This document shows positions 36,261 to 46,042 of a DNA stretch of 64,000 nucleotides, piece by piece. Positions within the stretch are counted from its first letter, which is position 1; every line of letters starts with the position of its first letter. The position numbers were made by a program, and so were the translations under genes. The notes under the pieces are model-generated. The model saw nothing but the letters and a program-made list of their open reading frames with translations. It was not told the origin of the DNA and did no database searches. The DNA is from Spirochaetaceae bacterium (GTDB lineage Bacteria > Spirochaetota > Spirochaetia > Treponematales > Treponemataceae), in assembly GCA_017618015.1 (NCBI GenBank), contig JAFZVC010000027.1:62001-126000 (forward strand). The letters run 5' to 3'.

Positions 36261-37091
36261 TTAAATACCCAGTTTTTTGTAGATTTTCTGTCTATCTTCC
36301 TGATAGTCGAAAATAGTGTATCCAGCTTTATTCAGTTTTTCCAAAAGAGTGACTTTCCGGTTTTCTGGAAGCAATGATTTAAGAACATTCATTGCGTCAT
36401 TATATTCATTTTTTTTGTCTTTGTGGAAAAAACACTGTGACTGGTAATATTTGGCATTAAAAAGTTCTGCATCGTTTCTTGCGTTTGAAACAGCTTCTTC
36501 GTAATAAGTGAGAGATTTGTTCACGCTGCCGCCGCTAATAGCCGGTGCGAAATAGTACCAAAGGGCGAGCCCCATTTGCGCAAATGACATATCTGGGTTT
36601 TGTTCCAATGCCTTTTCAAGGTATTCTTTTACAAGCAACCCTTTATCAATTTTAGTAAAAAAGCTCTGATATCTAAGGTAACTTGATATTATTCCTGCGT
36701 ACGAACAATAAAGCCAGCTGTTTTTCTCTTCTTTTTCGTGTTTTTTGAACCACTGCTCGTTTTTTTCATTTTGAGCTTTAAGAACGGGCTTCATCTCTGG
36801 ATGATCAGGATTAATCTCTTCCAGACTACCGAATTCCTCAAGCACAAGATAGTTTTCAACTATAAGTATTGTTTCATCGGAATAGTGATTTTTGGAAGCA
36901 TCTTCAAGGAATGTTTTTTTATATTCTTTAACAGCTTTTATAGTTTCTTCAGGAGTAAGTAAATACGTATCCAACCTGAACATCATCATATCGTCAATCA
37001 CTTTTTGTTCCAGTACAGAAAGATTTTTGGCACAAAAGAGCGATGCGGTACAAACCATAAACAATAAAAAGACAAATAAAAGCTTTTTCAC
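36261..37091 (-). CDS. Secreted TPR-like protein of unknown function
   Basis: The 276-residue protein has a signal peptide (MKKLLFVFLLFMVCTASLFC). Its Cys20 could be a lipidation site, although SLFCA is a poor lipobox. The body is helical with TPR-like pairs (VKEYLEKALEQNPDMSFAQM, SLTYYEEAVSNARNDAELFN, NAKYYQSQCFFHKDKKNEYN). I recognise no named family. It is 15 bases upstream of the NifU-like gene on the same strand. Confidence 0.7.
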   Translation of the reverse strand: MKKLLFVFLLFMVCTASLFCAKNLSVLEQKVIDDMMMFRLDTYLLTPEETIKAVKEYKKTFLEDASKNHYSDETILIVENYLVLEEFGSLEEINPDHPEMKPVLKAQNEKNEQWFKKHEKEEKNSWLYCSYAGIISSYLRYQSFFTKIDKGLLVKEYLEKALEQNPDMSFAQMGLALWYYFAPAISGGSVNKSLTYYEEAVSNARNDAELFNAKYYQSQCFFHKDKKNEYNDAMNVLKSLLPENRKVTLLEKLNKAGYTIFDYQEDRQKIYKKLGI

Positions 37092-37255
37092 ACAAAGAAT
37101 CTAACTAAGATTTACAGTTTTTTCAACAGGTGCAACATTTTTTTAAATGAAGTGTCTAAATAAATGTATGACATTTTGCGATATTTTGTAAGACAGACTT
37201 TTTTGAGAGATTAATCGCAGATGAAAACTGAAACTAATTTATAGGAAACATAAAT

Positions 37256-38419
37256 ATGGAAAGTACAGATTTTTTAAAACTGTTTTTTGGGGCTGTTACA
37301 CTTTTTGTTTTATACAAGTTTGTTTATAGGTATGCTTTTTCAAGGAGAACAAAAGAAATAGAAGGCCCAAAAAACGACGCATCAAAGGCAAATGTAAATT
37401 CATTCTGGGGATTTGTTGATAATTCTCTTGGTAAATGGCGGCAGGAAGATGAGACGGTTTACACGGATGTTCCTGTTAAATCCGCGCTTCCGGTGATCCC
37501 GGTTTTCTTCGCTTGCGACAACAATTATTTTCCGTATCTTACGGTTACACTTAAATCAATGCTTGCTAATGCTTCTAAAGAGTATTCCTACAAGATTTAT
37601 GTCATTACAACAAGTCTTGATGAAAAATATGAGGCAATGCTTTCAGAATTCGAGTCACCTACAGTTGAAATAAGCACAGTTCATCTTAAGGAAGATTTGC
37701 GCAAAATCACAGAAAAGTTTCATCTGCGCGACTACTACTCTATGGAAACATATTACCGCTTCTTTATTGCGAACCTTTTCCCACAGTACGATAAAGTGCT
37801 TTATCTTGATTGCGATATAGCGGTTGTTGGCGATATCGCGGAACTTTATAACACAGATGTTAACAACAATTTCGTTGCTGCTGTACCAGAAGAAGTGATG
37901 ACCGAAATCAATGAGTTTGGTGAGTATGTTGAAAAAGCCCTGGATGTAGACAGATACAAGTATTTTAATGCAGGAATCATGGTTATGAATCTTGCGGCAT
38001 TCCGTCGTGAAAACATCGAGACAAAGTTTATCGATTTGCTTACACGTTTTAAGTTCCGCGTAACACAGGATCAGGATTATCTCAATGTTCTTTGCAAGAA
38101 TAGAGTAAAGCTTTTGGACTTAGGCTGGAATAAAACAGCTTTCAAAAACGATAAATTCGATGACGCGAACCTTAAGATTGTCCATTTTAAGATTCATTGG
38201 AAGCCTTGGCACTACAAGAATGTTGCATACGAAAACCTTTTCTGGAATTATGCACGCCAGACCAGTTTTTATCAGGATTTGATAAAGATGCGTGAAAATT
38301 ACAGCGATGAAAGCAAAAAGCGCGATGAAACGGCATATCAGAAATTGGTACAGATGGCCATTGATGATACAAATGATGCTGGAAACTACAGGAATGTAGT
38401 TTGTTGCGCGAACTGCTAG
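37256..38419 (+). CDS. Glycosyltransferase family 8 protein
   Basis: The 387-residue protein has an N-terminal membrane anchor (residues 8-26) and a GT8 domain: VIPVFFACDNNYFPYLTVTL, KVLYLDCDIAVVGDIAEL with the metal-binding Asp-Cys-Asp, YKYFNAGIMVMNL, TQDQDYLNVL and VHFKIHWKPWH. The fold transfers glucose or galactose from a UDP-sugar with retention. AGGAAAC lies before the ATG. It is the first gene of a three-gene plus-strand unit with two acyltransferase-like genes, which suggests a glycolipid or acylated glycan. The last residues (VVCCANC) are Cys-rich. Confidence 0.88.
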   Translation: MESTDFLKLFFGAVTLFVLYKFVYRYAFSRRTKEIEGPKNDASKANVNSFWGFVDNSLGKWRQEDETVYTDVPVKSALPVIPVFFACDNNYFPYLTVTLKSMLANASKEYSYKIYVITTSLDEKYEAMLSEFESPTVEISTVHLKEDLRKITEKFHLRDYYSMETYYRFFIANLFPQYDKVLYLDCDIAVVGDIAELYNTDVNNNFVAAVPEEVMTEINEFGEYVEKALDVDRYKYFNAGIMVMNLAAFRRENIETKFIDLLTRFKFRVTQDQDYLNVLCKNRVKLLDLGWNKTAFKNDKFDDANLKIVHFKIHWKPWHYKNVAYENLFWNYARQTSFYQDLIKMRENYSDESKKRDETAYQKLVQMAIDDTNDAGNYRNVVCCANC

Positions 38420-38450
38420 AACGAATTGTGAACACAGGAAATGCTGAAAT

Positions 38451-39311
38451 ATGGTCGAAAAAGCGAAAGACAGGCTTGAAGTTCTAAAACGGATAGAAGA
38501 GTATGAAAAAAAAGGATGGTTCTCAAAGGATGTTGAGGACGACCCGCCGACGATTCCTCTTGAACCGGATAAAGTCGATTATCTGAACAAAAAGCTGATA
38601 AACAGGATACTCACCTATTTTGTGAACAAAAAAGCAGTTGCTTTTATCGACACCCTTATAAAAAACAAGCAGATGATTGTCAAAGAAATCCGTGGAATAG
38701 AAAATTTCACGGCTCTTTCAAACAAAGGTACAATAATCACCTGCAATCATTTTAACGCATTCGATAATTTCTGCATCCATCACGCAATTTTGCCATATTT
38801 GAAAAAGGAACACCGCGAACTTTATAAAGTTATCCGCGAAGGAAACTTCACAAGTTTTCCGGGGCTGTACGGGCTTTTCTTCCGCCATTGCAACACGCTT
38901 CCGCTCAGCAGCAATTTTTCGACGATGAAGCTTTTTATGAAAGCGATGGACGTTCTTTTAAGGCGTGGTGAAAAAGTGCTTGTTTACGCCGAACAAGGAA
39001 TGTGGTGGAACTACCGCAAGCCCCGCCCGCTTACAAACGGTGCATTCAAGTTCGCTGTCACGAGCAATGTTCCTGTGCTTCCTATGTTTATCACGATGAA
39101 CGATTCGGACATTATTGGCGGAGACGGTTTCCCAATTCAGGAATATACGCTTCACATCCTTGAACCTATTTATCCCGACCCGAATAAATCTGATAAAGAA
39201 AACATCGAGTGGATGAAAAACAAAAACTACGAGATGTGGAAAAACGTGTACGAAACGACATACGGCATTCCGCTTACATATTCCTGTGACAACAGCGAAA
39301 ACCACGACTAA
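38451..39311 (+). CDS. PlsC-type 1-acylglycerol-3-phosphate acyltransferase
   Basis: The 286-residue protein contains the acyltransferase signature with the His-x4-Asp catalytic pair in TCNHFNAFDNFCIHHA. Block 3 appears as VYAEQGMWWNYRKPRP (Glu-Gln-Gly in place of the usual Glu-Gly-Thr) and block 4 as VPVLPMFITMND. It attaches a fatty acyl chain to a lysophospholipid or related acceptor at the membrane. The substitutions and the glycosyltransferase neighbour leave open a specialised acceptor. It starts 31 bases after the GT8 gene. Confidence 0.85.
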   Translation: MVEKAKDRLEVLKRIEEYEKKGWFSKDVEDDPPTIPLEPDKVDYLNKKLINRILTYFVNKKAVAFIDTLIKNKQMIVKEIRGIENFTALSNKGTIITCNHFNAFDNFCIHHAILPYLKKEHRELYKVIREGNFTSFPGLYGLFFRHCNTLPLSSNFSTMKLFMKAMDVLLRRGEKVLVYAEQGMWWNYRKPRPLTNGAFKFAVTSNVPVLPMFITMNDSDIIGGDGFPIQEYTLHILEPIYPDPNKSDKENIEWMKNKNYEMWKNVYETTYGIPLTYSCDNSENHD

Positions 39312-39321
39312 GGAGACTGTT

Positions 39322-39909
39322 GTGCTACTTTATATCCTTTCAATCGGTATTACAGTGATTCTTGTGTTTTTGGGAAATCTTTTTTGGTTCCCAGCAGGGA
39401 TGTCTGTGCTTAAAGTATCGTTATTGAGCATTATGGTGCCATTCGTAATGGTGGCATGGGATGGTGTTTTTGCGACAATCATACGTCATCTTATGCCGGC
39501 ACGATGGTTTTCAAAGGATAGGAAACGGTTCCAAGTAAGCAAGATAGAATGCAAAATATATGAAGCATTAGGCATAAAGCATTGGAAGGATAATGTCCTT
39601 GAGCTTGGAATGTTTACAAGCTTCAGTAAAAAGAAAGTTTCTGATCCGAACAACCCAGAATATGTTGAACGCTTTATTCTGGAATGCAATTATGGCAGTT
39701 CGATTCATTTTTGGAACTTTGTGCTTGGTTTTGTGGTGATGCTGTTTTTCCCGAAGGATATAGCTTTAAGGTTCATTCTTCCGGGCGCAATAACGAATGC
39801 GTTTCTAAGCATTTTGCCGCTGATGATTTTGCGCTACAATGTCCCGCGGCTTACACGACTGCTCGTGCTTTTGCAAAAGAAAGCAGAACGCGCGAAAACT
39901 AACGCTTGA
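39322..39909 (+). CDS. CrtO-like membrane acyltransferase family protein
   Basis: I chose the GTG at 39322 (195 residues), which has AAGGAG 6 bases upstream. A frame-open ATG at 39286 would overlap the PlsC gene. The protein has four hydrophobic segments and a central motif YEALGIKHWKDNVLELG, followed by KKVSDPNNPEYVERFILECN and SIHFWNFV. This matches the family of glycosyl-4,4'-diaponeurosporenoate acyltransferase (CrtO of staphyloxanthin synthesis). No carotenoid genes are near, so it more likely acylates another glycolipid with the GT8 and PlsC proteins encoded upstream. The assignment is by motif memory and needs a profile search. Confidence 0.6.
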   Translation: MLLYILSIGITVILVFLGNLFWFPAGMSVLKVSLLSIMVPFVMVAWDGVFATIIRHLMPARWFSKDRKRFQVSKIECKIYEALGIKHWKDNVLELGMFTSFSKKKVSDPNNPEYVERFILECNYGSSIHFWNFVLGFVVMLFFPKDIALRFILPGAITNAFLSILPLMILRYNVPRLTRLLVLLQKKAERAKTNA

Positions 39910-41412
39910 ACTTAAAGCTCTTAAAATCAAAGCAGCTACCCGGAAGGAACACAAAAGTCACATTTTGCTTTCCTTTTATGCACTCGCCCAAAGAAATAGC
40001 GTGTTCCTTTAGTTCTTTTGATTGCGGGACTTCCGCGATGCAAGTCCGTGGTTCAGTGTTCTGTCCGCTTTCTCCGCCGATGCACTCTGCACCAATCGGT
40101 GTGAACTTTATGTGAACAGTATTAGTTCCGTTTATAGCCCGTCCTTCTATCTTAATACTCGTCGTTCCTTCCGCTCCAAAGTCCATGTTGCCGAATTCAA
40201 GCGAAACATTGTTTCCAATGCCAGTTATGCAGTCTTCTTGCTTTTGAAACGAATCACCTGTTATGCGATCGGCATCGGCGGCAAACAATTTCGCGAATGC
40301 TTTTGGACTTTCAACAAACTGTATTCCCTGTATGGAAAAGCGTGTCGTTGAAAGAATGCTCAGCGAGTGTATGCCTGTAAGCCGACGTGGAAGTTTCCAT
40401 GTATTTGCCTGATAATGGTTATACCAGCTTGCCGCCGAGTATTCAAAAGCCATAAGTTTTTTGCCGCCGTCGTCGGGGTTGCCTTCCCAAAGTTCAAGAG
40501 GCAATGAAGCATCAAAAGAGAAGATGGGTATTGAGAATTCGTCTGAGCCATCTGCGCCGAAATCGAGGTTTTCAAACAAGAGCCAGTTACGTTCAGCGGG
40601 TACGTAAACCCCACCCTGAAAGCTCTGCTTCGGTTCATTCAGCGCGGCAGAGTATTCACATGCTGATATAAGCTGGTATGGGTTCAAAGTGCCACTGCCC
40701 ATGCCCGAAATAGAAAACTCAAGTTCGGAAACAACGTCCGGGTGGGGTTTACCGTTAGACGCGGTGCAGCGCAGACGGAAGTTGCCGTCTCCGGCTGCGG
40801 AAAGCCTTGCTGTAAGTCCGTCTGGTGAAACTTCGACTTTTGCGCTTGATGTTTGTACACCTTCGATACGGCAGGGCTTCCATTCCAGCGTGCGGAAAGT
40901 GGCGTTTTCTGGCAGGATGCGTGCCTTTATTGTGACACAGGGGCTTTCCGCAGAGAGCGCAAGGGAGCAATTTGCTTCCGCCCCGGTCTGATTCAGCGCA
41001 TCAACCACTGTCAGCTCTATCTTGCGGACAGGAACTTCATCATCGGGTTTTATAGTGCAATTCGCTTGTGCATCGCCGGCAGAACCAATAATCAGAACCG
41101 CAGGCTCCAAATCTTTTGAGACAGCTGTAATTCGCACTGCGCCGGAACTTCTTTCGCTTGTGGCATCTTCCGGACGTTCATTTGATGGCAATCTTGCAAT
41201 CGCCAAAAGATGATTGTTGAAAAGCTTTCTTGAATTGCACTTATACTGCTCGTAATCGGTACTGTCGCCATTATCAAGCCCAAGAAGCTCCCCGCCTTCC
41301 ACCGCGACATTTATACGGTTCCTTGCGTTTTCAACCGGTACGCCATTTTTGTCGCAAGTTGAAATATCAACAAAAATCAAATTATCTTCACGCTCATACG
41401 AAAGCACGATTT
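39899..41412 (-). CDS. GH2 beta-galactosidase, C-terminal part, separated by a frameshift
   Basis: This frame continues the glycoside hydrolase encoded at 41377-43533 but is offset by one base. It starts with IVLSYEREDNLIFVDISTCD, the DUF4982/GH2 C-terminal beta-sandwich. A Big-like segment and two similar carbohydrate-binding CBM6-like modules follow (NLDFGADGSDEFSIPIFSFD and NMDFGAEGTTSIKIEGRAIN), where each ends in a galactose-binding-like strand set. The first possible start, GTG at 41404, has no good ribosome binding site, so it is probably not an independent gene. It overlaps the CrtO-like gene by 11 bases. Confidence 0.7.
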
Positions 41413-43533
41413 TGCCAGATCCTCAAAAGACGATTTTATGTCTTCCGCTATCTTTTTTCCGTTTTCATCATACGCGACAGCCACAAGAGTGCCCGCGTGA
41501 TACGGCAACTTCCAATGTCCCTCGAGAACTTTTCCGTGCTTGTGGTCAATTTCTTGCTTACCAAACGATTTTCCGTTGAAAAACAGCTCCACAATCGGCG
41601 CGTTTGAATATGCTTTTACGTCAATTATCTGGTTTTCGTTAAAATCCCAGTACGGAAGAAGGTGAATCATCGGATTTTTATGGTAATCCGTCCACTCCGC
41701 CTGATACAAAAAGAACGTATCCTTTTTAAAGCCAGCTGTATCGATCTGTCCAAAATACGAGTTTTTCGTGAAATATGGTGTAGGTTCTCCGATGTAATCC
41801 CATCCGGTCCAGATGTATTGCCCGATGCAGAACTCCGCATCCCTGTCGGGTACAATTGCCATCGTTGTGTTTATTGCGCCCCAGTTGCTGGAACAGTTTC
41901 CAAGGCAGGAGCACTGCTGGTCATCGTGTGTAAGCGTGCGGAAATCCGCTGGAAAGTGATAAATACCACGGCTCTGTACAGTCGATGACGTTTCGCTTCC
42001 GTAAATCTTCCAATCAGGATATTTTTTATGATGTTCAGCGTACAGCCGTTCCGCATAGTTGTAGCCTGCAAGATCGACTTCTTTCATGCATTCCTGCGCA
42101 TTTTCCCATTCAATGTAATTCGACCCGATTGTTACAGGCGCGTTGTTCTTAAAATCGTATTTACGGACTAGCGCAGTCAGGTCTTTCGCAATCGCCAGCC
42201 CCGTACCCAGGTGAGTGTCGTATATCTCGTTACCGATGCTCCACATTATTATGCACGGATGGTTTCTGTCGCGCCGGATCCAGCTGGCAACGTCACGCGC
42301 GTGATACTCTTTGAAATAGTTGCTGTAGTCGTATTTTGTTTTGGCGCGTTCCCACTGGTCAAAGCACTCGCAGTTTATAAGCATTCCGGTTTCGTCCGCC
42401 AATTCCAAAAACTCCGGCGCGGGCGGATTGTGCGACGTTCGGATTGAGTTTACGCCCATTTCGAACATCTTTTTGAACTGCCGTTTCAGTGCGGATTTAT
42501 TGAATGCAGAGCCGAGACAGCCTAAATCGTGATGTAAACATGCTCCGTGGATTTTTACATGCCGTCCGTTAAGGAAAAAGCCTTTGTCGGCGTTGTATTC
42601 TATCGTGCGGAAGCCGATTTTTTTTGTGCAGCTGTCTAAAAGTGTTCCGTCCTCGTCAAAAAGCTCTGTCTTAAGCGTGTAAAGGTACGGATCGGCGATA
42701 TCCCAGACGCGAATGTCCTGCAAATGAAACTCGCCACTGCAGACGGCGAAACTTGGTGTGGGGTCAGATGCTGATGCGGACGACTCCATGACGGAACCTG
42801 GCGAGGTTAACACAAGCGGCTTTGTTTCCGAAGCGATTTCCGCGCCGTCTGCCGAAAGCAAGGTTGTCTTTACGGTGACACTCTTTTGGGCGGCGTGCGA
42901 AACGACCTCCACTTGATAAAAAGACTCCCATTCATCCGTGCCGTGTGACATGCACGCAGCTTGCATCTTCGCCGAATTCGCCGCACAATCGGATCTCGAG
43001 CCAGTCGCTTCATCTGCGCCTTGTGCCACTTTCCTGTTCGACACATACACACCGTCTGCTACAAGATGAGTCTGCGGCACTGTCCTTAACCAGACATTCC
43101 GGTAAATGCCCGCCCCGGAATACCAGCGTGTGTTCGGGCTTCTATAAACTGCAACGACATGAATAACATTGTCGCCCTCTTTCAAAAAGTCGGTTATATC
43201 GACCTCGAACGTCGTGTAACCATATTTCCAAACAAAAGCTTTTTCTCCGTTCACAAAAACGGTCGAATCCATGTAAACGCCCTCAAACCGGATGTATCGC
43301 CTAAGTTCGGAAAGGTCGTCAGCTCCTGAAAAACGAAGCGTTTTTTTGTATACGCCTATGCTGTTTTCATAAAGATTGTTCGTGTCGTATATCAGCCAAT
43401 CGTGTGGAATTTCGACAGGCTCGTAACGTCGTGATTCGTCTTTAATCAGTTCTGCCAAATCCGGGATAGTAGCTTCAGCGGATTCTAAATGGATTTTTGT
43501 AAATTGCCAGTTATCATTAAATAAAGTCTGCAT
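41377..43533 (-). CDS. GH2 beta-galactosidase, N-terminal catalytic part, frameshifted near its end
   Basis: The 718-residue frame has the GH2 sugar-binding domain (FNDNWQFTK, VEIPHDWL, YRSPNTRWYSGAGIYRNVWL), the immunoglobulin-like domain, and the TIM barrel with the acid/base Glu in IIMWSIGNEIYD and the nucleophile in WKIYGSETSSTV. No signal peptide is seen, so it acts in the cytoplasm on beta-galactosides or related oligosaccharides. After VAYDENGKKIAEDIKSSFED the frame leaves the family sequence and stops 12 codons later. The family continues in the -1 frame. Joined, the enzyme would have about 1,210 residues. The start lies 6 bases from TATAAT (43545-43540 on the minus strand) with no Shine-Dalgarno sequence. 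Confidence 0.85.
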   Translation of the reverse strand: MQTLFNDNWQFTKIHLESAEATIPDLAELIKDESRRYEPVEIPHDWLIYDTNNLYENSIGVYKKTLRFSGADDLSELRRYIRFEGVYMDSTVFVNGEKAFVWKYGYTTFEVDITDFLKEGDNVIHVVAVYRSPNTRWYSGAGIYRNVWLRTVPQTHLVADGVYVSNRKVAQGADEATGSRSDCAANSAKMQAACMSHGTDEWESFYQVEVVSHAAQKSVTVKTTLLSADGAEIASETKPLVLTSPGSVMESSASASDPTPSFAVCSGEFHLQDIRVWDIADPYLYTLKTELFDEDGTLLDSCTKKIGFRTIEYNADKGFFLNGRHVKIHGACLHHDLGCLGSAFNKSALKRQFKKMFEMGVNSIRTSHNPPAPEFLELADETGMLINCECFDQWERAKTKYDYSNYFKEYHARDVASWIRRDRNHPCIIMWSIGNEIYDTHLGTGLAIAKDLTALVRKYDFKNNAPVTIGSNYIEWENAQECMKEVDLAGYNYAERLYAEHHKKYPDWKIYGSETSSTVQSRGIYHFPADFRTLTHDDQQCSCLGNCSSNWGAINTTMAIVPDRDAEFCIGQYIWTGWDYIGEPTPYFTKNSYFGQIDTAGFKKDTFFLYQAEWTDYHKNPMIHLLPYWDFNENQIIDVKAYSNAPIVELFFNGKSFGKQEIDHKHGKVLEGHWKLPYHAGTLVAVAYDENGKKIAEDIKSSFEDLAKSCFRMSVKII

Positions 43534-43603
43534 GCTTGTATTATAGCATGGAAGTGTATAAATGATAGATGAAATAACGCAATAAAGAAGCTAAATGAAG
43601 AGT

Positions 43604-46042
43604 TTATATCCTCTTTGCGAGCCCTTTTCCACGGACAGCGCGGAAAAGCCACTTCGGAATTACGTCTTCGCCGTTTCCGGGGCCGTCCTTATAAGCATTC
43701 AGACAAACAAGTGATTTTACAGCTTTTTCTGCGTCTTTTGCGTTGGTCGCCCCTTTTGCAGGAACATGTGCGGAAAAAATTTCGCCCATGTATGTCCACT
43801 CGATAAAAGTGGCTTTTCCGCGCCGCACCACAATCGGGTTGCCGCCTATCCACACGTATTTTGAAAATGCGCCGTCTGTTTTTTTCTCGCCGGTTGCCGC
43901 GCCTTTCGCCACAAAACCAGCCGGATATTTCTCGTTAAACGCAGCATCACGCCTGTGCTCATACCGCGCAATAGCCTTATCGATAAAGTCCGGTGCAACG
44001 GACGGTTTAGGCATAGAAAACGGAAACCACTTTTGTACAGGTTTTTCCAATCCCCTGCCGTGCATCCAAGCATCAAGAGCCGTCATCAGCGGCGCACCGT
44101 ATTTTTCGCTTTTCTGTTCGCCTTCAAACCGCAGCTCGTAAACCGCGAACGAATCTTCTTTTGGCGGAAGAGGCTTAATATCCTTGCACTTGCCTGTTTT
44201 CCAGTTGTTGTAAACGGTCGAGTATTTTGTCAAAGTGAACTTGTGCCAGAATGCGCTGTCTATAAGTCCGGCGGCAAACAGCTGACGAAGTGTTTCCGCA
44301 GAATCGATAAGCATTTGCGGCGTTTCGTTATAAAAGCCGTAAATCATATATGCGTGGACAAGGATGCCTGCCTCTTTGAATGCGGCACAAGCACCTACAA
44401 GACCGTCGATGTCTATGCCCTTGTTAACGTCAGAAAGCCCTTCGCCACTGGCTATCTCAATGCCGCCGGAAACACCCGTCATGCCGCCGTGTGCAAGGAT
44501 ATCCGCCAAATCGCGCGTAAAAGCCTTTTCAAACCGGATATTTCCCCAAAACGAAAGTTTCCGCTTTTTGTTCCCGCAATTTTCAAGCGCAAACTGCTCC
44601 AAAAGCACCGGCGGCGCAGCTTCATCCACAAAATGAATGCCGTATACTCCGGCGCGTTCTGCCTGTTCATATATGCCTTTATAAAGTGTTGTAGTGCTGA
44701 CCGGGTTGTATTTACAGACGTAATCGAGCATTGTGTCGCAGAACGCACAGCGATGCCAGTAGCATCCGTAAGCTAGAAAAGCCTTTATCCACGAGCCGTC
44801 AGTCCAAATCCTGTGCATGGCGTTCGTATCATCAGAAACTTTTGGATAACGGCTGAAATCGATATCTGAGAAATCTGGGCACAGGTTCCGCGTCATCATT
44901 TCTTCGAGCTGCCTGTCTTTTTCACTCGGAGTTAAGACCATCCAATCTCCGCGCCTAAAACAAAGCCCAGTTCCAACAAGGGCGGCGCGTTTTTCCGCAT
45001 CATTTTCAACCGCTTCCGAGAGCGTACCCTGCAATAATCCGCTGTAAAAGCCATATCCTTTGTCGTAGCTGATGTAGTCTGCATACTCAAAAATCCGCGG
45101 GTCGCGGATTTCACGCAAGGCAGTGTTTATGTAGCCGCCACCCAACGAGACAACGGCTTTGTCGCAAAACCGCGCCTTAAGCATTCGGCACGTAAGGAGC
45201 GCGGCAGAAAAGGTTCCCCCGAACGGAACAGAGATGCAAAAAAGATATTCGGGACTTTCGCCATCCCCAGAACCCGCGGAATCTCCGGCTAATTGCCCCA
45301 CCAGTTCCTCTAAAAGCGGCGCATAAAAAGTCCGCAAAAACGGTGCGTCCAGCGTTTTTTCAATTTGCGCGAACGTGCTGTTCCCTGTCGAAACTGCTTC
45401 TGCATATCGGATTAAAGAGAAATTATTGTCAAAGACATAGTTTATGTAGTCCGCAAGGTCAGCCAGCGCAAAACTTGCAAGAAGCTGCGCATCATCAATT
45501 CCAACCTCGTGGTCAAGGCTTTCCAAGAACGTTTCCATTCTGCGCCCGCGAGGAACATGCGCCGACCGCACGAACTCGTGAGAAAGCTCCCTGTCGTTGC
45601 CCCGCAAAATCGAAACAATCGTATCTATCCAATCAATCCACATATCGGATTGAGAAACATATCTGCGCAAATTCCAAGCAGTTTCTTCATCACCCTGCTT
45701 TTCCGCAGCTTCCGCCAACGCCAACGCCTTTTCTTGAGACAAAGAAAAAAGCGTTTCCAATCCGCGCCGGCAAAACAGCGCATTAAAAACTCGCTCGGAA
45801 AAATCGTACCATTTGACGCTTTCTATCCCAGCCCCACACAAACTGCCCGACTCGCACAAGCTACTCGTCCCAGACAAGCTGCCCGACCCGCGCAAATCTC
45901 GCGCAAAACCAGAGTCGCCATCACACGCCCCGCACGAATCACGCCCTTCCGCGAGTTTCTTAAAAAACGCGGAAAGATACGCCCCAGAAGGGTACGGCGT
46001 GTTAAGCTGCACTAGTGGCGGCTGAATTATTACAATTCTCAT
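43604..46042 (-). CDS. B12-binding-type radical SAM protein
   Basis: The 812-residue protein starts MRIVIIQPPLVQLNTPYPSG, typical of the N-terminal cobalamin-binding-like domain of this superfamily. A helical insertion follows, then VVSLGGGYINTALREIRDPR and the radical SAM core with cluster motif CYWHRCAFCD (a Cys-x4-Cys-x2-Cys spacing), and IHFVDEAAPPVLLEQFA. The canonical cobalamin-ligating DxHxxG is not evident. Residues 47-64 are an in-frame 6-residue tandem repeat (GSLSGT-type) within a low-complexity insert. The reaction is unknown. It overlaps the AI-2E-family gene by 4 bases, so it is the second gene of that unit. The TIM-barrel part is intact. Confidence 0.8.
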   Translation of the reverse strand: MRIVIIQPPLVQLNTPYPSGAYLSAFFKKLAEGRDSCGACDGDSGFARDLRGSGSLSGTSSLCESGSLCGAGIESVKWYDFSERVFNALFCRRGLETLFSLSQEKALALAEAAEKQGDEETAWNLRRYVSQSDMWIDWIDTIVSILRGNDRELSHEFVRSAHVPRGRRMETFLESLDHEVGIDDAQLLASFALADLADYINYVFDNNFSLIRYAEAVSTGNSTFAQIEKTLDAPFLRTFYAPLLEELVGQLAGDSAGSGDGESPEYLFCISVPFGGTFSAALLTCRMLKARFCDKAVVSLGGGYINTALREIRDPRIFEYADYISYDKGYGFYSGLLQGTLSEAVENDAEKRAALVGTGLCFRRGDWMVLTPSEKDRQLEEMMTRNLCPDFSDIDFSRYPKVSDDTNAMHRIWTDGSWIKAFLAYGCYWHRCAFCDTMLDYVCKYNPVSTTTLYKGIYEQAERAGVYGIHFVDEAAPPVLLEQFALENCGNKKRKLSFWGNIRFEKAFTRDLADILAHGGMTGVSGGIEIASGEGLSDVNKGIDIDGLVGACAAFKEAGILVHAYMIYGFYNETPQMLIDSAETLRQLFAAGLIDSAFWHKFTLTKYSTVYNNWKTGKCKDIKPLPPKEDSFAVYELRFEGEQKSEKYGAPLMTALDAWMHGRGLEKPVQKWFPFSMPKPSVAPDFIDKAIARYEHRRDAAFNEKYPAGFVAKGAATGEKKTDGAFSKYVWIGGNPIVVRRGKATFIEWTYMGEIFSAHVPAKGATNAKDAEKAVKSLVCLNAYKDGPGNGEDVIPKWLFRAVRGKGLAKRI
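45838..45891. repeat. 18-bp tandem repeat inside the radical SAM gene
   Basis: Three imperfect 18-bp units (45838-45855, 45856-45873, 45874-45891), all beginning ACAA. They encode repeats of Gly/Ser-Ser-Leu-Ser/Cys in frame, so copy-number change would not break the protein. Confidence 0.75.

Noticed and set aside
41404-41420. Programmed -1 frameshift in the GH2 gene
   Set aside because: Only an A4 run is present, not a full slippery heptamer, and no clear downstream stimulator was seen. A mutation or sequence error is simpler.
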